Below, in pieces: positions 6,039 through 13,423 of a stretch of 16,831 nucleotides of DNA. The notes under the pieces were generated by a model. It searched no databases. It saw nothing but the letters and a program-made list of their open reading frames with translations, and had not been told where the DNA came from. Origin of the DNA: an uncultured Bacillota bacterium (lineage in GTDB: Bacteria; Bacillota; Clostridia; Tissierellales; Tissierellaceae); the NCBI GenBank assembly GCA_937951995.1, contig CALGAG010000133.1, forward strand, positions 1 to 16,831, given 5' to 3'. How positions within the stretch are numbered: the stretch's first letter is position 1; each line of letters begins with the position of its first letter. The position numbers and the translations under genes were made by a program.

Positions 6039-7946
6039 ATGATTGAAACAAAAACCTATTTAGGTGGCAAATATGATGTAGTAGTTGTAGGTGCGGGACA
6101 CGCAGGTGTTGAGGCAGCTCTTGCAGCCAGCAGAATGGGGCTGCAGACCCTGATCCTGACCATCAGTCTTGATGGCATTGTCGCCCTGTCCTGCAATCCC
6201 AATATCGGAGGTACTGGAAAGGGGCATTTGGTACGTGAAATTGACGCCCTTGGGGGAGAAATGGCTTTAAATATTGACAAGTCATTTATTCAGAGTAGAA
6301 TGCTCAACCTCTCAAAGGGACCGGCAGTCCATTCCCTTAGGGTGCAGGCTGACAAGAGGGTCTACCATACAGAAATGAAGAAGATTCTGGAAGATGAACC
6401 AAACCTGACATTGCGACAGGGTGAAGCAATAGACATACTGTTTGATGAGGAAGCCATTAAGGGTGTTGTAACCAGGACAGGTGCTGTGTATGAGACCCAG
6501 GCGGTTATAATAGCAACGGGAACCTACCTGGGAGGCAGGGTCTACATTGGAGAGGTAAACTACCAATCAGGACCTGATGGAATGTTCCCCTCCCTCCTCC
6601 TATCCGATTCCCTAAAGGAAAAGGGGTTTCAGTTGAGAAGGATGAAAACAGGCACCCCTGCAAGGGTGCACCGGGACAGTGTTGATTACTCCGTTATGGA
6701 GATTCAACCAGGCGATGAGGAGGTTATTCCATTCTCATTCCTCAATATGGGAAAGACCTTTGATTTTGAACAGGTCCCCTGCTACCTTACCTACACAACA
6801 GAGGACACTCATGAAATAATTAGGCAAAACCTTGACCGATCACCAATGTTTTCAGGCTATATAGAAGGTGTGGGTCCAAGGTATTGTCCATCCATAGAGG
6901 ATAAGGTTGTAAGGTTTGGAGATAGGGACAAGCACCAGGTCTTCATTGAACCAGAGGGCTTGTCAACCAAGGAGATGTATGTGCAGGGTGTCAGCTCTTC
7001 CCTGCCTGAAGAAGTCCAGATAAACATGTACAGGAAGATAAAGGGCCTTGAGAATGTACAATTCATGAGATCTGCCTATGCAATTGAGTATGATTCAATA
7101 AACCCGACAATGCTTAAGAGGAGCCTTGAACACAAGCAGATAAGGAATCTTTTCTTCGCCGGACAGATCAACGGGTCTTCAGGATATGAGGAAGCTGCAG
7201 CCCAGGGGCTTATTGCAGGCATTAATGCAGCACAAAACATAAAGGGCAGGGAACCTTTTATCCTGGATAGGTCAGAGGCCTACATTGGGGTATTGATAGA
7301 TGACCTGGTAACAAAGGGAACCGAAGAACCCTATAGGATGATGACTTCAAGGGCTGAATACAGGCTTACTCTTCGACAGGACAATGCTGACCTGAGGCTG
7401 ACCAGGAAGGGTTATGACCTGGGTCTTGTCACTGAAGAACGCTATAGAAAGACGGTTGAAAAGGAAGAATTGATAGAAAATGAGCTTAAGAGACTCAGAA
7501 AGCTAATTATTAATCCCAATTCAGACAATAATAGAACTCTTGAAGGTATTGGATCCACTGCAATCAAGAATGCCACATCCCTGTACGACCTTATCAAGAG
7601 ACCGGAGGTTTCCTATGACAGCACACTTGTTTTCGATCCTGAGCGGGAACCGCTCATCAAGGAGATTAGGCTTCAGGTTGAGACCCAGATCAAGTATGAA
7701 GGATACATCAAGAAGCAGATGATTCAAATTGAACAGTTTAAGAAACTTGAGAACAAGAAGCTTTCGGTGGAGTTTGACTATTCAAGGGTTAAGGGATTGA
7801 GTAACGAGGCCCTTCAGAAGCTTACTGCCATAAAACCGGATTCAGTGGGTCAGGCCTCAAGAATATCGGGTGTCTCACCAGCTGATATAAACGTCCTGCT
7901 GATACATCTTGAACAAAGGCGAAGGAATGGTGAAAAGGATGAATGA
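6039..7946 (+). CDS. mnmG: tRNA uridine-5-carboxymethylaminomethyl modification enzyme MnmG (GidA)
   Basis: The 635-residue FAD protein is the partner of MnmE in wobble-U34 modification. It shows the Rossmann motif VVGAGHAGVEAA near the N-terminus, the CNPNIGGTGKGHLVREIDALGGEM region, GTGPRYCPSIEDKVVRF, EPEGLSTKEMYVQG, AGQINGSSGYEEAAAQG and the C-terminal helical tail ending QASRISGVSPADINVLLIHLE. The ATG at 6039 is preferred because AAAGGTGA (6026-6033) precedes it at suitable distance; an in-frame GTG at 6030 overlaps that site. Length is normal (about 620-640). The gene ends inside the start of rsmG, indicating coupled expression. Confidence 0.97.
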   Translation: MIETKTYLGGKYDVVVVGAGHAGVEAALAASRMGLQTLILTISLDGIVALSCNPNIGGTGKGHLVREIDALGGEMALNIDKSFIQSRMLNLSKGPAVHSLRVQADKRVYHTEMKKILEDEPNLTLRQGEAIDILFDEEAIKGVVTRTGAVYETQAVIIATGTYLGGRVYIGEVNYQSGPDGMFPSLLLSDSLKEKGFQLRRMKTGTPARVHRDSVDYSVMEIQPGDEEVIPFSFLNMGKTFDFEQVPCYLTYTTEDTHEIIRQNLDRSPMFSGYIEGVGPRYCPSIEDKVVRFGDRDKHQVFIEPEGLSTKEMYVQGVSSSLPEEVQINMYRKIKGLENVQFMRSAYAIEYDSINPTMLKRSLEHKQIRNLFFAGQINGSSGYEEAAAQGLIAGINAAQNIKGREPFILDRSEAYIGVLIDDLVTKGTEEPYRMMTSRAEYRLTLRQDNADLRLTRKGYDLGLVTEERYRKTVEKEELIENELKRLRKLIINPNSDNNRTLEGIGSTAIKNATSLYDLIKRPEVSYDSTLVFDPEREPLIKEIRLQVETQIKYEGYIKKQMIQIEQFKKLENKKLSVEFDYSRVKGLSNEALQKLTAIKPDSVGQASRISGVSPADINVLLIHLEQRRRNGEKDE

Positions 7947-8655
7947 TGATAGACTTAAGAGACTTTCCACTTCAATGGGCCTTGAACTGACTGACGAGAT
8001 GCTTCATGATTTCACAGTCTACAAGGAAATGCTAAAGGAATGGAATGAGAAGATCAATATAACAAGTATCACAGAGGACGAGGAAATTGATAAGAAACAT
8101 TTTGTGGACAGCCTCTCCCCCGCACTGACCGGGATATTTGATGGAGATAAGGAAATAATCGATATCGGAACCGGTGGAGGCTTCCCTGGACTTCCTTTGA
8201 AGATAAGAAACAGAAATCTGAAGGTAACCCTACTGGACAGTCTCAACAAGAGAATCATATTTTTGGATCAGGTTATCAACAAGCTTGGACTTGAGAACAT
8301 TGTTGCTGTTCACGGAAGAGCTGAAGAGCTGGGGCTAAAACCTGACTACAGGGAAAAGTATGATGTTTGCGTGTCCAGGGCAGTGGCATCACTGGATACC
8401 TTAAGTGAGTATTGTATGCCCTTTGTAAAGGTTGGAGGTTACTTCATATCAATGAAGGGGCCTGAGGTGGATGATGAGGTCAAGGAGAGCACTAAAGCCA
8501 TTGAAACACTGGGTGGCCAGGTGGAAGAAATCAAACATGTACAGATTCCTGAAAGCGACATAGTCCATTCATTGGTGGTTATAAGGAAGATTAGAAACAC
8601 TCCCAAGAAGTACCCTCGTGCAGGAGGAAAACCAAAGAAATCACCTATCAAGTAG
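7939..8655 (+). CDS. rsmG: 16S rRNA (guanine527-N7)-methyltransferase RsmG (GidB)
   Basis: The 238-residue enzyme methylates N7 of G527 in 16S rRNA using S-adenosylmethionine. The SAM-binding loop DIGTGGGFPGLPL, the LLDSLNKRIIFLD segment and SRAVASLDTLSEYCMPFVKVGGYF match the family; the C-terminus IRKIRNTPKKYPRAGGKPKKSPIK is highly typical. The ATG at 7939 is chosen because the distance to the conserved WNEKIN motif equals that in the Bacillus protein. It overlaps the mnmG stop by eight bases. An in-frame ATG at 7927 with AAAGG upstream is a real alternative that would add four residues. In Bacillus noc follows; here the next gene is parA. Confidence 0.95.
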   Translation: MNDDRLKRLSTSMGLELTDEMLHDFTVYKEMLKEWNEKINITSITEDEEIDKKHFVDSLSPALTGIFDGDKEIIDIGTGGGFPGLPLKIRNRNLKVTLLDSLNKRIIFLDQVINKLGLENIVAVHGRAEELGLKPDYREKYDVCVSRAVASLDTLSEYCMPFVKVGGYFISMKGPEVDDEVKESTKAIETLGGQVEEIKHVQIPESDIVHSLVVIRKIRNTPKKYPRAGGKPKKSPIK

Positions 8656-8732
8656 AGGTAAGCAGGAAATATAAGTGGAAATATAATTTCAGAAATCCAT
8701 AGAACCGTTGAAAACAAACAGATACAGGGAAA

Positions 8733-8748
8733 TGTTCCACGTGAAACA
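8733..8748 (+). promoter_or_regulatory. parS: parS site 1 (canonical)
   Basis: TGTTCCACGTGAAACA matches the bacterial parS consensus TGTTNCACGTGAAACA at every position. It is the loading site for the ParB clamp, 125 bases upstream of parA. Confidence 0.95.
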
Positions 8749-8750
8749 TC

Positions 8751-8776
8751 AAAAATGTTCCACGTGGAACATTTTT
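8751..8776 (+). terminator. Possible terminator of mnmE-mnmG-rsmG built on parS site 2
   Basis: The 26-bp perfect palindrome has AAAAA on the left and TTTTT on the right of the parS core. As RNA it can fold into an 11-bp stem with an ACGT loop and a U-rich 3' end, fitting an intrinsic terminator. It lies 95 bases after rsmG. The symmetry means it could act in either direction. Termination activity is inferred. Confidence 0.5.
8756..8771. promoter_or_regulatory. parS: parS site 2 (perfect palindrome)
   Basis: TGTTCCACGTGGAACA differs from the usual consensus at one position, which makes it a perfect 16-bp palindrome. The centre lies 23 bp from that of site 1. It is embedded in a longer perfect palindrome (8751-8776). 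Confidence 0.92.
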
Positions 8777-8873
8777 GTCTATAATTCAATATTATATGTT
8801 ATTATATATCTAAGGAATAATTTTGGTAGGTTTAAAGAGTGATTAATGAACATACGGATTGGGGAGTGTGTAT

Positions 8874-9638
8874 ATGGGAAAAACCATGGCTGTTTTCAAT
8901 CAAAAAGGTGGTGTGGGAAAGACAACCACCAGCATCAACTTGGCAGCAGGTCTTGGCAAGCTGGGCAAGAGGGTGTTACTTGTGGACATAGACCCCCAGG
9001 GCAACTGTTCCTCAGGTATAGGCATAGACAGGGATGAAGCCCAAATACTGGTGTATGATATCCTTACTGGTGAAGCGGACATAAAAGAGGGTATATATGA
9101 AACCAATGCTGAAAATGTGAGCATTGTTCCCTCCAACAACCAATTGGCTGGCCTTGAAATCGAGCTTGCACGGGGAGGAGATTGGGAAGAGTCCCTAAAG
9201 ATGATCATAAACCAAGTAAGAGATGAGTACGAGTACATCTTAATAGACTGCCCTCCCTCACTTGGAATATTGAGTGTAATGGGCCTTATTGCTGCAGATA
9301 GCGTAATTATTCCCATACAATGTGAATACTACGCTCTTGAGGGTGTAAGCCAGCTGTTCCAGACAATTGAGCTGGTCAAGAAAAACTACAACCCGTCCCT
9401 GGAAGTGGAAGGTGTTGTACTGAGCATGTTTGATGGAAGAACAAATCTTTCCATCCAGGTTGTTGAGGAGGTTAAGTCCTTCTTCAAGGGTAAGGTTTAC
9501 ACAAGTATAATTCCCAGAAATGTAAGACTGGCTGAGGCGCCGTCTTATGGGCTGTCAATACACGATTACGATTCAAGGTCAAAGGGTTCGGAGTCATACA
9601 TGGATTTGGCCGAAGAATTTCTATATTTGCAGGATTAG
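8874..9638 (+). CDS. parA: Chromosome partitioning ATPase ParA (Soj)
   Basis: The 254-residue protein is a deviant-Walker ParA ATPase: KGGVGKTT at 11-18 with the signature lysine, VDIDPQGN, the Walker B-like ILIDCPPSLG, QCEYYALEGVSQL and the C-terminal IPRNVRLAEAPSYG. ATP-bound dimers coat the nucleoid and, with ParB bound at parS, move or organise origins; in Bacillus Soj also controls DnaA activity. The ATG at 8874 follows GGGGAG and aligns exactly with the Bacillus Soj start (MGK); an upstream in-frame TTG at 8859 overlaps the ribosome binding site region. parB starts about 30 bases after the stop. Short N-terminus means no extra HTH, as expected for a chromosomal type. Confidence 0.97.
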   Translation: MGKTMAVFNQKGGVGKTTTSINLAAGLGKLGKRVLLVDIDPQGNCSSGIGIDRDEAQILVYDILTGEADIKEGIYETNAENVSIVPSNNQLAGLEIELARGGDWEESLKMIINQVRDEYEYILIDCPPSLGILSVMGLIAADSVIIPIQCEYYALEGVSQLFQTIELVKKNYNPSLEVEGVVLSMFDGRTNLSIQVVEEVKSFFKGKVYTSIIPRNVRLAEAPSYGLSIHDYDSRSKGSESYMDLAEEFLYLQD

Positions 9639-9668
9639 TCTATTCAGTTCAGAAAGGATGTGTTGCTA

Positions 9669-10529
9669 TTGACCAGCAAAAAAAGAGGTCTTGGCAAGGG
9701 ATTATCAGCATTGATCCAGGATAAGGAAAAGGTGGATACCCTTATTGGGGATTCCTCCAACAGGGATGAGACGGTTGTATCCCTGCCCCTAGATGGTATA
9801 ATTCCAAAGCCAAACCAGCCCAGAAAGATCTTTCAGGAGGAGGCATTGGATGACCTTGCCCAATCCATTAGGGAAAATGGAATTATCCAGCCTATTATTG
9901 TTAGAAAACTGGAGAAAGGCCACGAAATCATAGCAGGTGAAAGAAGATGGAGGGCGGCCAAGGAAGCAGGCCTTGAAGAGATTCCATGCATTATCAGAGA
10001 GATAGATGACGTTACAGCTGACCGGATTTCGCTTATAGAAAACATCCAAAGGGAGAACCTTAATCCAATAGAGGAAGCCCAGGCATATAAAAGGATAATG
10101 AAGGAGTACAGCCTAAAGCAGGATGAGTTGGCAAAGGCTGTGGGAAAGAGCAGGTCATATATAAGCAACAATATGAGGCTTCTGAATTTGGATGACAGGG
10201 TAGTCCAGTATATATATGAAGGAAAGATATCCGGTGGACATGGGAAGGCATTACTTGGAATCAAGAACAAGGAAGATCAGGTAAAGGCTGCAGAGAAGAT
10301 TGTTCAATTTGGACTTAACGTGAGAGATACGGAAAGCACAGTTAAAAAGAAGAAGAAAGTAAGAAGTAAAAAAACTAAGGAAAACTATATACTTGACCTG
10401 GAAGAGCAGCTTATGAGTGCCTTGGGAACAAAGGTCACCTTGAACACAGGTAGAAAGTCAGGAAAGATTGAAATTGAGTACTACAATGATGATGACTTGG
10501 AGCGGCTTATTGACTTGATTACAAGCTAA
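9669..10529 (+). CDS. parB: Chromosome partitioning protein ParB (Spo0J), CTP-dependent DNA clamp
   Basis: The protein (286 residues from this start) has the N-terminal KKRGLGKGLSALI ParA-contact motif, the ParB/CTPase domain with GERRWRA (90-96) and ENIQREN-LNPIEEA (124-136), a helix-turn-helix at about 150-172 (LKQDELAKAVGKSRSYISNN) that reads parS, a lysine-rich linker (KKKKKVRSKKTK) and a C-terminal dimerisation domain. It loads at parS, closes as a CTP-bound clamp and spreads, recruiting ParA and SMC. The start is uncertain: TTG 9669 gives the best distance from AAAGGA (9653-9658) and a typical MTSKKRGLG start, but TTG 9663 and GTG 9660 are in frame. A parS copy abuts the stop codon. Confidence 0.96.
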   Translation: MTSKKRGLGKGLSALIQDKEKVDTLIGDSSNRDETVVSLPLDGIIPKPNQPRKIFQEEALDDLAQSIRENGIIQPIIVRKLEKGHEIIAGERRWRAAKEAGLEEIPCIIREIDDVTADRISLIENIQRENLNPIEEAQAYKRIMKEYSLKQDELAKAVGKSRSYISNNMRLLNLDDRVVQYIYEGKISGGHGKALLGIKNKEDQVKAAEKIVQFGLNVRDTESTVKKKKKVRSKKTKENYILDLEEQLMSALGTKVTLNTGRKSGKIEIEYYNDDDLERLIDLITS

Positions 10530-10545
10530 TGTTCCACGTGGAACA
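10530..10545. promoter_or_regulatory. parS: parS site 3 (perfect palindrome), just after parB
   Basis: TGTTCCACGTGGAACA is identical to site 2 and begins on the base after the parB stop codon. It ends one base before the ribosome binding site region of the next gene. Together with sites 1 and 2 it brackets the parAB operon. Confidence 0.93.
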
Positions 10546-10561
10546 CAAAGGAGGTTATTCA

Positions 10562-11455
10562 ATGGAAGTAAACATATTTCAGGTTGATGCATTTACAGAC
10601 AAACCATTCGGTGGGAATCCTGCAGGCGTTGTCACAAACTCCAAGGGGATTTCGTCCCAGCAGATGCAAAAAATAGCAAATGAGATGAACCTTTCAGAAA
10701 CAGCCTTCGTTAGACAGCTTGATGATTGCTACTTCAAGATACGATATTTCACTCCACTCTGCGAGGTTGACCTATGTGGCCATGCAACAATAGCTGCAAT
10801 CCATACACTTGCAAACAAAGGTTATATAAAACCAATTGAGAAGGGTGGAAAGATAGCCAACATGGAAACTGGAGTAGGTACCTTAAAGGGTGAAATCCAG
10901 TTTGAGAACTACTCTCCAGTTAGTATTGCCATGGAGCAGGACACACCCCAGACCATGGGACCGCTGGAGAACCTCAGTGAGCTGTTGGAATGCTTTGGAT
11001 TAGAGGTTGATGAAGTTGGGATAGGCCAAGGTGAAGCCTCACCAGAGATAGTATCCACAGGGTTGCCTGATATAATCCTACCGGTCAGGACCAGGAGGAG
11101 ACTTATGGATATGAAGGTTGACTTCTGTAGATTGAGAGATCTTAGCAACAAGCTTGGAGTGACAGGTGTCCATGCATTTTACTATGACCCCTCACAGGAA
11201 ATGGCACATGCAAGAAATTTTGGACCAGCAGTGGGTATAGATGAGGAAGCGGCTACTGGTACAGCCAACGGAGCACTGATATACTATCTTAGGAAGAATG
11301 GGTACCTGGAGGGAGACAGTCTTCTTGTCCATCAGGGGGAGTCCCTTGGGAGACCCAGTATGATCAACTGTTATATTGAAGAAAAAGGGGGTAAATACTC
11401 AGTCAAAGTAGGAGGATCCGCAGTAATAATATTGGAAGGAATAATTAAATTTTAA
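10562..11455 (+). CDS. PhzF-family isomerase/epimerase
   Basis: The 297-residue protein belongs to the PhzF superfamily of two-lobed diaminopimelate-epimerase-like folds. It starts VNIFQVDAFTDKPFGGNPAG. The catalytic glutamate of PhzF aligns with Glu46 (NLSETAFV) and the active-site histidine with His74 (LCGHAT). At the second-lobe motif, EDPATGS of phenazine PhzF is EEAATGT here (229-234), so the aspartate is replaced by glutamate. The substrate is unknown; there are no phenazine genes nearby, so a role as a general metabolite isomerase is more likely. The start is ATG 10562, set by AAAGGAGG (10547-10554); an upstream in-frame ATG at 10529 lies in parS and would be a misannotation. It is likely co-transcribed with parAB. 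Confidence 0.9.
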   Translation: MEVNIFQVDAFTDKPFGGNPAGVVTNSKGISSQQMQKIANEMNLSETAFVRQLDDCYFKIRYFTPLCEVDLCGHATIAAIHTLANKGYIKPIEKGGKIANMETGVGTLKGEIQFENYSPVSIAMEQDTPQTMGPLENLSELLECFGLEVDEVGIGQGEASPEIVSTGLPDIILPVRTRRRLMDMKVDFCRLRDLSNKLGVTGVHAFYYDPSQEMAHARNFGPAVGIDEEAATGTANGALIYYLRKNGYLEGDSLLVHQGESLGRPSMINCYIEEKGGKYSVKVGGSAVIILEGIIKF

Positions 11456-11474
11456 ATAACTATGGAGGTGCAAC

Positions 11475-12116
11475 ATGTTAATTGAAAGAACAGCAAAGGA
11501 TTTTGTATACGATGTAGCCAGTGAGAGTCCCACGCCAGGTGGCGGAAGCGTGGCAGCACTAGTGGGCAGCCTTGGAGGAGCCCTTACAAACATGGTGGGA
11601 AACCTGACCATTGACAAGAAAATCTACGCCGATGTACCAGAGGACAAGAAGGCAACAATGGAAAAGAACTTCAAGGAGCTGGAAGTCCTTGTAGATGAGC
11701 TTTTGGACCTTGTAGATGAGGATTCCACAGCATTTGATGATGTAATGCAGGCATTCAAGCTGCCAAAGGACACTGATGGGAACAAGAAGATAAGGTCAGA
11801 GGCAATACAGTCAGGCTATAAGAAGGCCCTTGAGGTTCCCTTGAGATGTGGAGAAAGATGCCATGATGTATTGAAGCTTCAAAATATTTTTGCAGAGCAT
11901 GGAAACATCAATGCCATTACAGATGTTGGAGTTGGAACACTTTTGGCATATGCTGGGCTTGAAGGAGCCCTATTCAATGTGACAATCAACCTTAAGAGCA
12001 TCAAGGATCAGGATTATAAGAACGAGATGGAAAAAAGGGTTGAGACTCTGTTAATGGATGGGAAGGCCTTAAGGGACAGCCTGCTGGAGGTTGTTTACGG
12101 CAGGTTAAAGGCTTAG
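11475..12116 (+). CDS. fchA: Cyclodeaminase/cyclohydrolase family protein (FchA-like)
   Basis: The 213-residue all-helical protein matches the formiminotransferase-cyclodeaminase C-terminal family as a stand-alone form. The glycine-rich SESPTPGGGSVAALVGSLG motif (16-34) and VGNLTI are diagnostic, as are DVGVGTLLAYAGLEGA and VTINLKSIKD further on. Members convert formimino-tetrahydrofolate to methenyl-tetrahydrofolate with ammonia release, or act as methenyl-THF cyclohydrolase as in purine-fermenting and acetogenic clostridia. Which reaction applies cannot be decided here, since no formiminotransferase, folD or fhs gene is in the window. The start follows GGAGGTG (11463-11469), 19 bases after the phzF-like gene, and a terminator lies 28 bases downstream. 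The gene symbol is by analogy. Confidence 0.85.
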   Translation: MLIERTAKDFVYDVASESPTPGGGSVAALVGSLGGALTNMVGNLTIDKKIYADVPEDKKATMEKNFKELEVLVDELLDLVDEDSTAFDDVMQAFKLPKDTDGNKKIRSEAIQSGYKKALEVPLRCGERCHDVLKLQNIFAEHGNINAITDVGVGTLLAYAGLEGALFNVTINLKSIKDQDYKNEMEKRVETLLMDGKALRDSLLEVVYGRLKA

Positions 12117-12143
12117 ATTAAAGGTAGATATAATGACTGCCAG

Positions 12144-12177
12144 GGGTGAAGAGAACTAAATTCTTCGCCCTTTTTTT
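12144..12177 (+). terminator. Intrinsic terminator after the cyclodeaminase gene
   Basis: GGGTGAAGA (12144-12152) pairs with TCTTCGCCC (12162-12170), one G-U pair included, and is followed by seven T. It ends the parA-parB-phzF-fchA unit. Confidence 0.9.
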
Positions 12178-12178
12178 C

Positions 12179-12230
12179 TAGAAGCCAACCCTATTAATAG
12201 ATTGTAAGGAGGCTTCTAAAGTGGTAAAAT
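12179..12230 (+). promoter_or_regulatory. Candidate promoter with an inverted repeat, upstream of the aminotransferase
   Basis: TTGTAA (12202-12207) and TAAAAT (12225-12230) are spaced by 17 bases and lie about 40 bases before the next start. An 8-bp inverted repeat TAGAAGCC (12179-12186) / GGCTTCTA (12211-12218) has its right arm inside the spacer, so it could be an operator; it could equally be a second small hairpin behind the terminator. The -35 match is weak. Confidence 0.4.
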
Positions 12231-12270
12231 AAGCAGGTAAGATTGATTAGGACCATTCAGAGGTGAACAT

Positions 12271-13413
12271 ATGTACTATTTTGATAACGGAGCAACCACA
12301 TTTCCAAAGCCACAGGAAGTGTATGATGAGATATACAAGGCAATGACAGAGTATGGTGCAAACCCTGGAAGATCAGGCCATGACCTGGCCCTAAGGGCTT
12401 CAAGGGGGATATACGAGACCAGGGAAGGGCTTGCAAGGCTATTTTCCATATACAACCCCATGAATATTGTATTTACCTACAATTGCACCGAGAGCTTGAA
12501 TATTGCCATAAAGGGCTTGCTTAAGCCAGGGGACCATGTTATCACAACATCCATGGAGCATAATTCCGTTCTTAGGCCCATTAAGCACCTTGAAACGATT
12601 GGTGTCCAGAACACGATTGTATGGGCACACAAGGATGGGCAGATCGACCCAGCAGCGGTTAGGGATGCCATCAGGAAGAACACAAGACTGATTGTGACAA
12701 CCCATGTATCAAACCTTACCGGTACCATCATGCCTGTGAAGGAAATAGGCATGATAGCAAGGGAACATGGAATACCCTATCTTTTGGATGCAGCCCAGTC
12801 TGCGGGAGTATATCAAATAGATGTTGAAGACTTGGGAGTTGACATGCTTGCTTTTCCAGGACACAAGGGACTTCTTGGCCCGCAGGGTACGGGAGGACTC
12901 TATATCAGGGAAGGGCTCCATGTAGATCAATTTATCCAAGGTGGTACTGGTAGTGCATCCTATTCCTTGAACCAGCCTGAGGAAATGCCTGATAAGTTTG
13001 AAAGTGGAACGCCCAACGCTCCTGGAATAATTGGACTTGGCAGGGGTGTTCAGTACATCAAGGATAGGGGAATTGACAATATCAGACACCACGAGGAAGA
13101 CCTTACAGGATATTTCATTGATGAAGCATCCAGAATTGACGGAATAAACCTATATGGTCCACTTGATACATCCAAGCAGGGAGCAGTTGTTGCTCTGAAT
13201 ATCAGGGACCTGGACTCATCAGAGGTGTCCTATGTCCTGAATGAAGAGTTCGGAATATATGTAAGGCCAGGGCTGCACTGTGCACCTTTGGCACATGAGA
13301 CCATTGGGACATTGGAGCAGGGAGCAGTGAGATTCAGTTTTGGTCCATTGAATACAAAGGATGAGCTTGAATATGCCATAAAGGCTCTCCATAGAATTTC
13401 AAAAGAACTATAG
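12271..13413 (+). CDS. Cysteine desulfurase family protein (class V aminotransferase, SufS-like)
   Basis: The 380-residue PLP enzyme starts with YFDNGATTFPKP, has EHNSVLRP (His97), LLDAAQSAG (Asp173, PLP nitrogen contact), the PLP lysine in FPGHKGLLGPQGTGG (Lys199) and a C-terminal loop RPGLHCAPLAHETIGT whose Cys337 is in the expected place for the persulfide-forming cysteine. It would take sulfur (or selenium) from cysteine (or selenocysteine). It resembles the clostridial subgroup often annotated as cysteine desulfurase family, distinct from NifS/IscS proper. No sufU, iscU or thiI is next to it, so the sulfur acceptor is unknown. ATG 12271 follows GAGGTGA; DUF4446 begins 11 bases after the stop. 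Confidence 0.9.
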   Translation: MYYFDNGATTFPKPQEVYDEIYKAMTEYGANPGRSGHDLALRASRGIYETREGLARLFSIYNPMNIVFTYNCTESLNIAIKGLLKPGDHVITTSMEHNSVLRPIKHLETIGVQNTIVWAHKDGQIDPAAVRDAIRKNTRLIVTTHVSNLTGTIMPVKEIGMIAREHGIPYLLDAAQSAGVYQIDVEDLGVDMLAFPGHKGLLGPQGTGGLYIREGLHVDQFIQGGTGSASYSLNQPEEMPDKFESGTPNAPGIIGLGRGVQYIKDRGIDNIRHHEEDLTGYFIDEASRIDGINLYGPLDTSKQGAVVALNIRDLDSSEVSYVLNEEFGIYVRPGLHCAPLAHETIGTLEQGAVRFSFGPLNTKDELEYAIKALHRISKEL

Positions 13414-13423
13414 GAGTGATGGG

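Larger units (their letters stand above)
8656..8873. other. rsmG-parA intergenic region holding two parS sites
   Basis: This 218-base gap contains no credible gene. Its main content is two parS sites (8733-8748 and 8756-8771). After them an AT-rich stretch with TATAAT at 8780-8785 could be the parA promoter -10, but no convincing -35 is present, and the hexamer lies directly against the second parS. Confidence 0.6.

Noticed and set aside
8780..8785. TATAAT as the parA promoter -10
   Set aside because: There is no usable -35 and no exact TGn extension (TG is two bases away), so I mention it only in the intergenic entry and do not call a promoter.
10529..10561. Upstream ATG start for the PhzF-like gene
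   Set aside because: It would encode parS and the ribosome binding site; AAAGGAGG is placed for the ATG at 10562, where the family homology begins.
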